This document shows positions 1 through 6,186 of a DNA stretch of 15,266 bases, one piece after another. The position numbers and the translations under genes are program-made. The DNA comes from Candidatus Zipacnadia bacterium (GTDB lineage Bacteria; Armatimonadota; Zipacnadia; Zipacnadales; Zipacnadaceae). Numbering within the stretch: the stretch's first letter is position 1; the number at the start of each line of letters is the position of its first letter. The notes beneath the pieces are model-generated. The model had not been told where the DNA came from. It searched no databases and worked only from the letters and a program-made list of their open reading frames with translations. The stretch is taken from positions 1 to 15,266 of the forward strand of contig JALGTI010000037.1 of assembly GCA_029821455.1 (NCBI GenBank), written 5' to 3'.

Positions 1-153
1 AATGCGCATCAGATAACTAGCCTCCAATATAGGCTGTCGTTTTCGTACGCTGGCATAAGGGCTGGCGAGGGCGTGTGACGAGGCACGCCATGAGACTGCT
101 CAGCATAGCGGAGCGAGCAAAGCTCGTGGAATGAACTGAGGTGGGCCTTGCTC
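1..153. other. Short region downstream of the cold-shock gene, no gene seen
   Basis: I see no convincing coding sequence in either strand here. The open frames that cross it are out of frame with the cold-shock gene and have no family-like motifs. A small perfect hairpin, CGAGC-AAA-GCTCG at 112-124, lies about 30 bases beyond the cold-shock stop codon. It could help end that transcript, but it has no run of T residues, so it is not a standard intrinsic terminator. Confidence 0.4.
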
Positions 154-411
154 TTACCAGAGCGGCTCCGAATCAGCGTCAGAGGCTTCAGAAGGCGGTG
201 TCTCGCCACCAAGTCGCACCACATTGGCCGCCTGCGGGCCACGGTCTCCCTGGACGATATCAAACTCAACAAGTTCACCATCATCCAGGACCTTGTAGCC
301 ATCCATCTGAATGGCTGAGAAGTGGACAAATACATCCTCCTCGCCTTCACGCTCGATGAAGCCGTATCCCTTCTGTGCATCAAACCACTTTATGCGCCCT
401 TGCAACCGCAC
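154..411 (-). CDS. Cold-shock domain protein (CspA family)
   Basis: This 85-residue protein is a single cold-shock (OB-fold) domain that binds single-stranded RNA or DNA, probably a cytoplasmic RNA chaperone. The two RNA-binding motifs are clear: RNP1 as KGYGFIE (residues 14-20) and RNP2 as VFVHF (27-31), after the usual GRIKWFDAQ opening. The last 18 or so residues (GGETPPSEASDADSEPLW) form an acidic extension beyond the ~67-residue CspA core. I chose the GTG at 411 because GGGAGG lies 8 bases upstream and the domain begins right after it. Upstream in-frame codons would add a Cys/Trp-containing stretch not seen in the family and would run into the promoter. A sigma70-type promoter precedes it, leaving a leader of about 40 bases, too short for the long thermosensor leader of E. 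coli cspA. The family is certain; whether it is cold-induced or constitutive is not visible. Confidence 0.93.
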   Translation of the reverse strand: MRLQGRIKWFDAQKGYGFIEREGEEDVFVHFSAIQMDGYKVLDDGELVEFDIVQGDRGPQAANVVRLGGETPPSEASDADSEPLW

Positions 412-458
412 TACATTTTCCTCCCAGAAATCCCGGTTGCTCCCTGCGAAGCAACACA

Positions 459-487
459 AATCTAATACAAGTGCGTGCATTTGTCAA
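459..487 (-). promoter_or_regulatory. Sigma70-type promoter for the cold-shock gene
   Basis: On the minus strand a perfect -35 box TTGACA (482-487) is separated by exactly 17 bases from TAGATT (459-464), which matches 4 of 6 positions of the -10 consensus. Transcription would start near 452 and give a leader of about 40 bases before the GTG start. This is among the best promoters in the window. Confidence 0.7.
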
Positions 488-577
488 CCACCTAAGCAAA
501 CAGACCAGTGCTATCACCGATGCCCACTATCTACCTTCAGGCAGGCCGAGCGGGTCTATCCGAGGAAACCTACAGTG

Positions 578-585
578 TATATAAA
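578..585 (+). promoter_or_regulatory. Possible -10 box before the amidotransferase gene
   Basis: The AT-rich string TATATAAA stands out of its GC-rich surroundings about 30 bases before the amidotransferase ATG. It fits a -10 element, but I see no good -35 box 16-18 bases upstream, so this is a weak call. Confidence 0.3.
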
Positions 586-614
586 CCTGCTGCAGTGGCT
601 GTGAGGTGCTGAGA

Positions 615-1307
615 ATGATACTGCTGGTCTCGATGACCAAGCCGGGCGATGACTATAGCCAAAACGGCGCTGGGGCCTGGGGCAACAAGCTGAAATTCGA
701 GGAGATCTCAGGCCATCCATGCCTCATTCAGCATTACAGTGAAGTGACTCCGCAAAGTTGCAAGGATATCGGCGCCCGCGCCATCTTCATCAGCGGCTTT
801 GGGTACGGCTGGGATGAAATCCCACTGAAGCGGATCCTGGGGCTGTACGATGTGGTCAAGTCACTGGAGTATCCGGTGCTGGGAGCTTGTGGTGGCCACC
901 AACTCCTAGGGCATATCTTCACCAAAGATTTTCGTAAGAACCCGAAGCTGGCTGATGAACCGATGCGCAAGCTGCGCCCCGGGGAGCCAGATTGGGACCC
1001 GGACTATCATCCCGGCTGGTTTGTGGAGAAGGGCATGCATCCCGTTGAGATGGTCAAGCGCGACCCCATCTTCAAGGGTTTCAGGAAACGGATGTGGATG
1101 CGCGAGGCGCACTACTGTGAGGTGAAGAAGTTGCCGCCGGACTTCGAACTGCTGGCCACCAACGAGAACTGCAAGATCCAGGCAATGCACCACAAAGAGG
1201 CCATCATCTACGGTACTCAGTTCCACCCTGAGGCCTATACCGACGCCTACCAGGACGGCAAGAAGCTGCTGACTAACTTCTTCGCTATTGCAGGTCTTAC
1301 CCGCTAA
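615..1307 (+). CDS. Stand-alone class I glutamine amidotransferase-like protein
   Basis: The 230-residue protein has the triad-type glutaminase fold of class I amidotransferases (GMP synthase, anthranilate synthase and carbamoyl-phosphate synthase subunits). The nucleophile elbow is GACGGHQLLG with Cys92, and the His/Glu pair lies in GTQFHPEAYTD (His204, Glu206). These enzymes release ammonia from glutamine and normally pass it to a partner synthase. No synthase domain or partner gene is visible here, and a long insert (about residues 103-150, rich in Pro, Asp and Trp) separates the elbow from the rest. This suggests a divergent branch: a gamma-glutamyl hydrolase or peptidase-like enzyme, or a subunit whose partner is elsewhere. 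I start at ATG 615, with GAGGTG at 603-608 as ribosome-binding site; a GTG at 606 in the same frame would leave no room for one. Family confident, substrate unknown. Confidence 0.82.
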   Translation: MILLVSMTKPGDDYSQNGAGAWGNKLKFEEISGHPCLIQHYSEVTPQSCKDIGARAIFISGFGYGWDEIPLKRILGLYDVVKSLEYPVLGACGGHQLLGHIFTKDFRKNPKLADEPMRKLRPGEPDWDPDYHPGWFVEKGMHPVEMVKRDPIFKGFRKRMWMREAHYCEVKKLPPDFELLATNENCKIQAMHHKEAIIYGTQFHPEAYTDAYQDGKKLLTNFFAIAGLTR

Positions 1308-1340
1308 GCTAGGCGTGACTGGTACCACAAATCACGAACA

Positions 1341-1362
1341 GGTGGCCACATTAATGGCCGCC
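1341..1362. terminator. Possible hairpin terminator between convergent genes
   Basis: GGTGGCCA and TGGCCGCC flank a 6-base loop (CATTAA) and can form an 8-pair stem with one G-U pair. The hairpin sits between the end of the amidotransferase gene (+) and the end of the discoidin-like fragment (-). There is no long T run on either side, so termination is an inference from position and symmetry. Confidence 0.4.
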
Positions 1363-1396
1363 CAGTCATCCTCTTGGGGCCTGACCACACGCCGTG

Positions 1397-1729
1397 CTAA
1401 TCGCCCAGGTCAAGCGTGATGGCGACAGGACCCTGTTTCGTCCAACCCACGCAGCCAGGAAAACCCCACAATGCCTGATATGTCTGTGGGATGTGGTCGC
1501 CATCGGTCAGTTGTTGAAGATCGCCGTCGTCGGTACAGTGCTTGTAGTTAGGTGCGGGATCGAGCGTATATGACTTGCCCAGAGCGATATTGGGGCCGGG
1601 GGGCTCAAAGGTCGCGGGTGCCTGCGCGCTGGCTAGCGTCTGCGCTGCCACCCACAGCACAACAACGGCGAATATCAGCCAGGCTCTCAGCGTCTTTCTT
1701 GACCCAATAATCTCCCTGATGCTTTTCAC
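1397..1729 (-). pseudogene. Truncated secreted discoidin-like (F5/8 type C) protein
   Basis: The 110-residue product opens with a basic N-terminus and a hydrophobic core (WLIFAVVVLWVAAQTLA), then a likely signal-peptidase site near ASA-QA, so it would be exported. The mature part starts NIALGKSYTLDPAPNY, followed by KHCTDDGDLQQLTDG, the characteristic opening of discoidin-like carbohydrate-binding domains in large secreted proteins of environmental bacteria. It stops at a TAG directly after ITLDLGD, about half-way through the usual domain. Reading past the TAG in frame gives no further domain-like sequence, so this looks like a deletion that left only a 5' end rather than a single nonsense change. 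The start is GTG at 1729 behind a purine-rich GGGGGAAGGGAAA tract. It lies 63 bases after the uronate-isomerase-like gene on the same strand. It could still be translated as a small secreted protein. Confidence 0.6.
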
Positions 1730-1792
1730 TTTCCCTTCCCCCTTGTATAGGTTTCTCGTTTCTGCCCGGACAAAACCGCAGCACCTGAGTAT

Positions 1793-3058
1793 CTACACCC
1801 GGTCTGCTATTCCCGCAAACTGGATGAAGTTGTCCCTCAGCAACAGCGAGACATCGCGCTTGATCTCAGCCTCCGTGACCTGCCAGCCCGTGGCCAGCGT
1901 GTCGCGGTACTTCTCCACAAGCACCTGCGCCAGGATCGCGCGGAAGTGCCGCCACTTGTAGATGAGTTGGTCGAGGATGCGGGCGTCGGAATGCTGCGGG
2001 ATGAAGCTCAGGCCCAGCAGCTCAAGCCGCATCCGCGTCATCTCGTCAACGGTCATCGGGTCATTGAGAAACCACCAGCAGCCGAATGGCAGCAGGTTGG
2101 GGAACTTGCGCGCCGCCACGCACAGCTCGTGCTGGTTTTCGCGCGAAAGCAACGTGACCAGGAATCTCACATCCGGGTTATTGGCGCACAGATACTCCAG
2201 CGTCCCCATATCGAACTTGCCCACGCCATCGCCGGCCAAGTCGAGGGCCGGGTTTACCTGCCGTCGGACGCCTATCATCAGGGCGAACGGTGTGCCGCTG
2301 TCCCGGCAGAACGGCAGCACGCTGTCGGCAATCAGCCTGCTACAGAGGCTGTCGCCAGGGAAGTGGAATGTGTCAGGCAGCGAGACGGCCAGATAAACCG
2401 GGTTCATCTGCTTGGCCCAGTCTGCCAGGAAGCGCTGTACCTCACTACAAGTCGCGCCGCCGAGGTTCGCCTCCACATCGTATCCCCAGCTCCGCAGCCT
2501 GGTGACATTCTGCTCCCAGAACACCAGTAGGCCATCAATCCGCAGAGCCGCCAGGAAGCGCGGGTCCGCCTCGAAGCCGCCCTCCCAGACCGGCCGCTCC
2601 GCCTCATCGAATGGGTCGTTGGTCATCACCACGTGGGAGACGCCGCCTAGTTCAAGGGCTCGGTTGATGTGCTCATCCACGCTCATCGAGGCGAAGAACT
2701 CCCGGTAGGCCGCCAGGTCGCGGCTGGCCACATCCAGCCCGAAGGCCTGCAGCGTGGTTAGCACTCCGCGCTGCGCCTCCGAGACGGGGCTTCGGTCGAG
2801 GAAGAGCGTCTGCCAGATGTGCTCCGCCCGCTGCTGGAGAGGCATCGCATAGAACTGCGCAGGAGTGACGTTGCGGTCAGCGCGCAGCACCTCAGCGATG
2901 AGATAGTGATATGTGACCAACTCATCAACCCCGCGCAGCAGCAGGTCACCGAATGCCGCTGAGTAGAGGTGGGTATGGATGTCCAGTATTGGTGTCTCGG
3001 CAACGACTTTCTCAATAACCGAAGGAAGTTGGTCGCCAGACACTATCGCTTGCGGCAT
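1793..3058 (-). CDS. Uronate (glucuronate) isomerase-like amidohydrolase
   Basis: The 421-residue protein belongs to the amidohydrolase superfamily and most resembles the divergent uronate isomerases (UxaC-like) annotated in Planctomycetota and related bacteria. UxaC interconverts aldo- and keto-hexuronates, the first step of glucuronate and galacturonate breakdown. The metal-binding HxH lies in TPILDIHTHLY (His28, His30), followed by the family-like segment FGDLLLRGVDELVTYHYL. Near the C-terminus SFIPQHSDARILDQLIYKWRHFR matches the position of the family's SDxRSFLSYxRHxYFRR segment, though in altered form. It is shorter than E. coli UxaC (470). The ATG at 3058 has GAGGAG about 9-12 bases upstream, and two sigma70-like promoters precede it, so it is probably transcribed separately from the toxin-antitoxin genes. 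Family assignment is good. Glucuronate as substrate is an inference: such divergent members could act on other sugar acids or as lactonases. Confidence 0.82.
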   Translation of the reverse strand: MPQAIVSGDQLPSVIEKVVAETPILDIHTHLYSAAFGDLLLRGVDELVTYHYLIAEVLRADRNVTPAQFYAMPLQQRAEHIWQTLFLDRSPVSEAQRGVLTTLQAFGLDVASRDLAAYREFFASMSVDEHINRALELGGVSHVVMTNDPFDEAERPVWEGGFEADPRFLAALRIDGLLVFWEQNVTRLRSWGYDVEANLGGATCSEVQRFLADWAKQMNPVYLAVSLPDTFHFPGDSLCSRLIADSVLPFCRDSGTPFALMIGVRRQVNPALDLAGDGVGKFDMGTLEYLCANNPDVRFLVTLLSRENQHELCVAARKFPNLLPFGCWWFLNDPMTVDEMTRMRLELLGLSFIPQHSDARILDQLIYKWRHFRAILAQVLVEKYRDTLATGWQVTEAEIKRDVSLLLRDNFIQFAGIADRV

Positions 3059-3213
3059 GGCCTTTCACTCCTCGTTACATAATGGGTCATAATCTTCTTA
3101 TTCTCGCGCCGCTCGTCTGCACCTGTGCTCTCTTCCGGTGTGCTAATGCCCTGTTCCCTTCAGCGACCTCAGATTGACCCTTGCAGCGCGACCGGCTTCT
3201 CCATGAGGGCCCA

Positions 3214-3222
3214 ATTGTAGCA
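3214..3222 (-). promoter_or_regulatory. Extended -10 promoter element
   Basis: On the minus strand this reads TGC-TACAAT, an extended -10 element (TGn plus a 5-of-6 match to TATAAT). No clear -35 box lies upstream, which extended -10 promoters do not strictly need. Transcription would start near 3207, about 150 bases before the uronate-isomerase-like start codon. Confidence 0.45.
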
Positions 3223-3286
3223 CATGCTCCCAATCTGCCCGCACCTGCGCGCATTTTTCTTGCTCAGCACAGGCTATCCCCTGGTT

Positions 3287-3316
3287 ATTGTAGGCGTCGG
3301 CAAACTGCGTGGTCAA
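3287..3316 (-). promoter_or_regulatory. Sigma70-type promoter upstream of the uronate-isomerase-like gene
   Basis: On the minus strand TTGACC (3311-3316) is followed after 18 bases by TACAAT (3287-3292). Both boxes match 5 of 6 consensus positions. It lies just beyond the aldolase relic and would give a leader of about 220 bases. Confidence 0.5.
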
Positions 3317-3334
3317 CCATATCTGCCCTACTTC

Positions 3335-3466
3335 TTACTTCCTCATGTATCTCCGCTTGAGTGCCTTCCTCACGAACTCGTTTGCCGCCTTTGCGTAGAT
3401 AGTTGCATCAAGGACCATTGCGACGAGGTCGAAACTATGTCGGGCCCACCGGAAGCCCAGCCTCAT
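3335..3466 (-). pseudogene. Relic of an HpcH/HpaI aldolase C-terminus after hepT
   Basis: This 43-codon frame starts at an ATG that overlaps the hepT stop codon (ATGA) and ends at TAA. Its last 30 or so residues, including VAMVLDATIYAKAANEFVR and then KALKRRYMRK, match the C-terminus of the aldolase encoded just upstream (IAMGVDTTIYSQAVEEFVRRGL): 13 of 25 aligned positions are identical by my count, without gaps. The first residues (MRLGFRWARHS) do not align well. The simplest reading is that this is the surviving 3' end of a second, diverged aldolase gene, or the original tail of the present one, left behind when the mntA-hepT pair arrived. It could instead be a short peptide translated by coupling to hepT, but nothing suggests it has a function. 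Confidence 0.6.
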
Positions 3467-3801
3467 TCAGGATCTTTTCTCAGGATGCTCTCAATTGCGG
3501 CTTTCAGGTCCGGCAGGTCCTTTATCACGACAGACCACACGAGCTCTGTATCAATTCCGAAGTAGTGATGAACCAGGACATTCCGCATTCCAACTATTTC
3601 ATTCCACGGCACCTCAGGGTGCTGCTGCCTCAGTTCGGGGGTTATAGAACGAGCAGCTTCACCGATGATCTGGAGGTGATGCAACACCCATATCTGCACC
3701 AACTCGTTCACTTCAAAGGCTTCTTTGCCCTGGTCAGTGTGTTTCTCAATGCGCTCAATGGCCTCCAGTACGTCTAGCAAACGCTCACTATCGTCTCTCA
3801 C
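3463..3801 (-). CDS. hepT: HepT-like toxin of a MNT/HEPN toxin-antitoxin pair (DUF86)
   Basis: The 112-residue protein is a HEPN-domain RNase-like toxin of the DUF86/HepT family. The diagnostic RX4HXY motif is present as RNVLVHHY (Arg73, His78, Tyr80), preceded by the family segments VHHLQIIGEAARS-like (WVLHHLQIIGEAARS, about residues 38-52) and VPWNEIVGMRN. In studied HepT-MntA systems the toxin cleaves RNA, reportedly near tRNA 3' ends, and is silenced when MntA adenylylates the tyrosine of this motif. The gene begins in a 4-base ATGA overlap with mntA, which ensures coupled translation with the antitoxin first. All key residues are present, so the toxin is probably functional. Its stop codon overlaps the ATG of the aldolase relic. 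Other members of this family are defence-associated; nothing here shows what triggers it. Confidence 0.92.
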   Translation of the reverse strand: MRDDSERLLDVLEAIERIEKHTDQGKEAFEVNELVQIWVLHHLQIIGEAARSITPELRQQHPEVPWNEIVGMRNVLVHHYFGIDTELVWSVVIKDLPDLKAAIESILRKDPE

Positions 3802-4088
3802 AGCGGCTTCGCCTCCTTGAGTACCCTGTCGTGTATCCGCTCGCGTAATCCGTTTTCTGTCACTACATCCACTCTGCGTTGAAACAGTTCCTCCAGTTGA
3901 ACTAGTAGGCCGGCAAGGTCCAGCAGGCTGCGTCCGGGTTCCATATCAACCAAAAAGTCCACATCACTGTCGGCGTCGGCTTCGCCCCGCGCCACAGAGC
4001 CGAAGATGCGAACATTTCTCGCGCCGTGCTCGTCAGCGAGCCGCAGGATTTCCTCGCGCCTAGTCTTTATCAGTTCGGCGAGATCCAT
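3798..4088 (-). CDS. mntA: MntA-like minimal nucleotidyltransferase antitoxin
   Basis: This 96-residue protein is a minimal nucleotidyltransferase of the DNA polymerase beta fold. The signature GSX10DXD is intact: Gly30-Ser31, then Asp42 and Asp44, with the third acidic residue probably Asp74 in RRVDVVTE. In MntA-HepT systems it transfers AMP to the HepT tyrosine and so neutralises the toxin. I start at ATG 4088 because AAGGAGGGG (4097-4105 on this strand) lies 8 bases upstream; a TTG at 4094 in frame would crowd it. Notably the ribosome-binding site and start lie inside the aldolase gene: the first 29 bases of mntA also encode the last aldolase residues. The pair is therefore probably co-transcribed with the aldolase, which is unusual for a toxin-antitoxin operon that normally controls its own promoter. 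Confidence 0.92.
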   Translation of the reverse strand: MDLAELIKTRREEILRLADEHGARNVRIFGSVARGEADADSDVDFLVDMEPGRSLLDLAGLLVQLEELFQRRVDVVTENGLRERIHDRVLKEAKPL

Positions 4089-4842
4089 GTGCAAGTCCCC
4101 TCCTTACGAACTCCTCGACTGCCTGCGAGTAGATCGTTGTGTCAACGCCCATCGCGATGAACCTGAAGCCCTGCTGCTGGCGGCGTGCCACGTCATCAGC
4201 ACCGAGGGCCAGGATGCCGGCCGGCATCTGCGCCGCTGCGCAGGCGGCAAGCACCTTGTCAACTACCGCCAAGAAGTCCGGGTGCTCGAACTCCCCGCCA
4301 ATGCCCATTGACATTGACAGGTCATACGGCCCCAGGAACAATATATCAACCCCCGGCACCGCCACGATTGCCTCGATGTTCTCCACAGCCTCGACGGTCT
4401 CGCACTGGACGATGACCATTGTCTCGTCGTTGGCTGTGGCCCGATATTGCTCGCCATCCAGCCCCAGGCGCTGGGCCCGCGCGCCCCCCACGCCGCGCAT
4501 CCCCTCAGGCGGGTATTTGGAGGCATAGACCGCAGCCTCGGCCTCCTCTGCGGTGCTGACCATGGGGAAAACGACCGCGTGAGCGCCGATGTCCAGCACG
4601 CGCTTGACAATCGCCGCGTCGTTCCACTGGATGCGCACCACCGGCGTCACCTCGCTGAACTGCATCACCTGCATCAGCGTCTGGCCGCTCTCAAGGCTGA
4701 GGGCTGAGTGTTCCAGGTCTATCCAGAGCCAGTCGAGCCCCACGGTGCACAAGACCTCGGTTAACTCCGTACTGCCAAGGGTCACGAGCAGGCCGTAGGT
4801 CGTCTGGCCGGAGGCGAGCTTTTGCTTGAGAAGATTCTTCAT
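4060..4842 (-). CDS. HpcH/HpaI-family class II aldolase
   Basis: The 260-residue enzyme belongs to the HpcH/HpaI family of metal-dependent, pyruvate-type aldolases, which cleave 4-hydroxy-2-oxo acids or 2-keto-3-deoxy sugar acids to pyruvate plus an aldehyde. Family active-site residues are visible: the base His45 in WIDLEHSAL, Arg70 in VVRIQWND, and metal ligands Glu148 in VQCETVEAV and Asp174 in GPYDLSMSMG. Length is normal. The start at ATG 4842 has AGGGGG 6 bases upstream, which is part of a dispersed palindromic repeat. The last ten residues (AHGSRRTDKD) are encoded by sequence shared with the start of mntA, so the native tail seems to have been replaced. A fragment resembling the lost tail lies at 3335-3466. 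It follows the Gfo/Idh/MocA gene on the same strand with a 165-base repeat-filled gap. A role in sugar-acid breakdown is likely, exact substrate unknown. Confidence 0.88.
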   Translation of the reverse strand: MKNLLKQKLASGQTTYGLLVTLGSTELTEVLCTVGLDWLWIDLEHSALSLESGQTLMQVMQFSEVTPVVRIQWNDAAIVKRVLDIGAHAVVFPMVSTAEEAEAAVYASKYPPEGMRGVGGARAQRLGLDGEQYRATANDETMVIVQCETVEAVENIEAIVAVPGVDILFLGPYDLSMSMGIGGEFEHPDFLAVVDKVLAACAAAQMPAGILALGADDVARRQQQGFRFIAMGVDTTIYSQAVEEFVRRGLAHGSRRTDKD

Positions 4843-4857
4843 ACCTAACCCCCTGTG

Positions 4858-4881
4858 CCCCCTTCCCTGAAGGGAAGGGGG
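4858..4881. repeat. G/C-rich palindromic repeat, copy 1
   Basis: A perfect 11-base inverted repeat, CCCCCTTCCCT-GA-AGGGAAGGGGG, preceded on the plus strand by CCTAACCCCCTGTG. The flank on the minus strand supplies the ribosome-binding site (AGGGGG) of the aldolase gene. It is related to the copies at 4977-4996 and 7719-7740. Confidence 0.75.
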
Positions 4882-4932
4882 AAACAACTATGCAACTGTG
4901 CGTGATACGTAATCGATCGCCACCACGCTGCG

Positions 4933-4950
4933 CTCTCCCTTTCAGGAGAG
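4933..4950. repeat. Small hairpin between repeat copies
   Basis: CTCTCC and GGAGAG are separated by CTTTCA. It resembles a decayed or variant copy of the flanking palindromes. It lies in the 165-base gap between the Gfo/Idh/MocA and aldolase genes, which holds no coding sequence. Confidence 0.45.
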
Positions 4951-4976
4951 GGTCAAGAGTAGCCTCCCCCTATTCT

Positions 4977-4996
4977 CCCCTCCCTTCAGGGAGGGG
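4977..4996. repeat. G/C-rich palindromic repeat, copy 2
   Basis: A perfect 9-base inverted repeat, CCCCTCCCT-TC-AGGGAGGGG. On the minus strand it follows TAACCTACCCCCAG, whose first three bases are the stop codon of the oxidoreductase gene. This copy is in the opposite orientation to copy 1, judged by the CCTA(A/C)CC flank. As a strong hairpin just after a stop codon it may protect or end the upstream transcript. Confidence 0.75.
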
Positions 4997-5007
4997 CTGG
5001 GGGTAGG

Positions 5008-6186
5008 TTAGACTTCGTCCAGCATCGGCAGGTCAACGTACTTACCGGTGTCCAGCGACTTGCGCGCTCCGATGGGGATCGCCGCGCTCTCGAAGCCGGC
5101 CCGCAAGTCCGAGGTCGGGTTACGCCCCTCGCAAATCGCGCGGGCGTAGTCAATCAGCAGGTCAGTATCCGCATTCCCGTGGCCGGTGTCTTGGGTGGGC
5201 CGCTCGCGACGCTGGTTGCGCGTAAATCGCTCGGTTATCTGCACCCACGCCTCGCCCGTGTCATGGTTCGCCTCAATGTCCAACTGGGCCTTGTCGCCCC
5301 AGAGGGTGAAGTGCAGGCCGTAGTATGGCGCGAAGTGAACTTCCCTGTAGTTCGCAACTTGCCCACTGCTATATTCGATATTGATGAATGTTACATCCTC
5401 GACATCACAGGCCTCGGACCATACGCAGTAGTCCTCGCCGCTCTCGATCTTAAGGCCAAGGGAAGGCAGCGTCCATGGAAGGCCAGTGTGGGCGTGCGGG
5501 CAGGTCTCCCGGTCAGGGCAGTCAGAGCAGCGCTTATCCGCCGGCTGGTCGCCACCGAAGACAAACATCCCACCGATGGCGCTGACCCGGCGCGGGCTCT
5601 CACCCATAAACCAGTTCATCAAGTCCAGGCTGTGCACGCCCTTCTGCAGAGCTAGGCACACCACCATATCCTTAGAACGCGTCCGCCGCCGCGCAAAGAA
5701 CTGTCCCTTATCCCGGCCAATATAGTCCACCAGCGATCCGGCGTAGACATTCCCTAGCTCACCGCCCTCAATTAGCGCCTTGGCGCGCTGCCAGATGCCA
5801 TTCAGACGCATCTCCAGGAAGGTGCCCACCGTCAGGCCGGTCTGCTTCTGCAACTGCGCGATAGCAATGATCTGCTCGAAGCTCTGGGCCATTGGCTTCT
5901 CGATCAGCACATGTTTGCCGTTCTGGAGGGCTTCGCCAGCATTGGTGGCGTGGAAGCGGTCGCCAGTGCTGACAATGATGGCCTCGATGTCGGCCTCCCT
6001 GGCCATAGATTCGCCGGACTCATACAGCTCCACGCCCGGAAACTTGTCCCGCGCGATATCGAGCATCTCGGCCAGCACATCAGCCAGCGCCACCAGCTCG
6101 ATCTCATCGCATTGGGTGGCCAGGTTCGCAAGATGGAAACCCCGGATCCCCAGGCCCACAACTCCAACTCTGAGTGGTTCAGACAT
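5008..6186 (-). CDS. Gfo/Idh/MocA-family NAD(P)-dependent oxidoreductase
   Basis: The 392-residue enzyme has an N-terminal Rossmann fold with the dinucleotide motif GLGIRG (residues 11-16), then the family's EKP motif in VLIEKPMA (Glu96-Lys97-Pro98, the lysine being catalytic). The C-terminal substrate domain carries QKGVHSLDLMNWFMGE, where His185 and Asp188 sit in the usual catalytic positions. These enzymes oxidise or reduce sugars, inositols and sugar acids in the cytoplasm. An insert with a CSDCPDRETCPH cysteine cluster (Cys220, 223, 229) occurs in one branch of the family and may bind metal. The start ATG 6186 has GGGAG 8 bases upstream. The TAA stop lies in the flank of a palindromic repeat. 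With the HpcH/HpaI aldolase downstream it fits a sugar-acid pathway; the exact substrate cannot be read from the sequence. Confidence 0.9.
   Translation of the reverse strand: MSEPLRVGVVGLGIRGFHLANLATQCDEIELVALADVLAEMLDIARDKFPGVELYESGESMAREADIEAIIVSTGDRFHATNAGEALQNGKHVLIEKPMAQSFEQIIAIAQLQKQTGLTVGTFLEMRLNGIWQRAKALIEGGELGNVYAGSLVDYIGRDKGQFFARRRTRSKDMVVCLALQKGVHSLDLMNWFMGESPRRVSAIGGMFVFGGDQPADKRCSDCPDRETCPHAHTGLPWTLPSLGLKIESGEDYCVWSEACDVEDVTFINIEYSSGQVANYREVHFAPYYGLHFTLWGDKAQLDIEANHDTGEAWVQITERFTRNQRRERPTQDTGHGNADTDLLIDYARAICEGRNPTSDLRAGFESAAIPIGARKSLDTGKYVDLPMLDEV

Larger units (their letters stand above)
3059..3334 (-). other. Leader and promoter region of the uronate-isomerase-like gene
   Basis: This 276-base stretch has no convincing gene. 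Together with the decayed aldolase fragment next to it (3335-3466) it makes about 400 bases without an intact gene. It contains two sigma70-type -10 boxes facing the uronate-isomerase-like gene, described separately, and leaves a long transcript leader of about 150-230 bases. I see no recognisable riboswitch or strong hairpin in that leader. Confidence 0.5.

Noticed and set aside
1946..2530. A 194-codon plus-strand frame opposite the uronate-isomerase-like gene
   Set aside because: It lies entirely antisense to a gene with metal-binding motifs and correct length. Long antisense frames are common at this GC content.
3224..3777. Two plus-strand open frames of 113 and 124 codons across the hepT end and the aldolase relic
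   Set aside because: They are antisense to hepT, whose motifs are complete, and lack a convincing start site or any recognisable domain.
4858..4996. Possible CRISPR-like array, because of three hairpins in 140 bases
   Set aside because: The units differ in arm length and orientation and are not evenly spaced; they are dispersed palindromes, not direct repeats with spacers.
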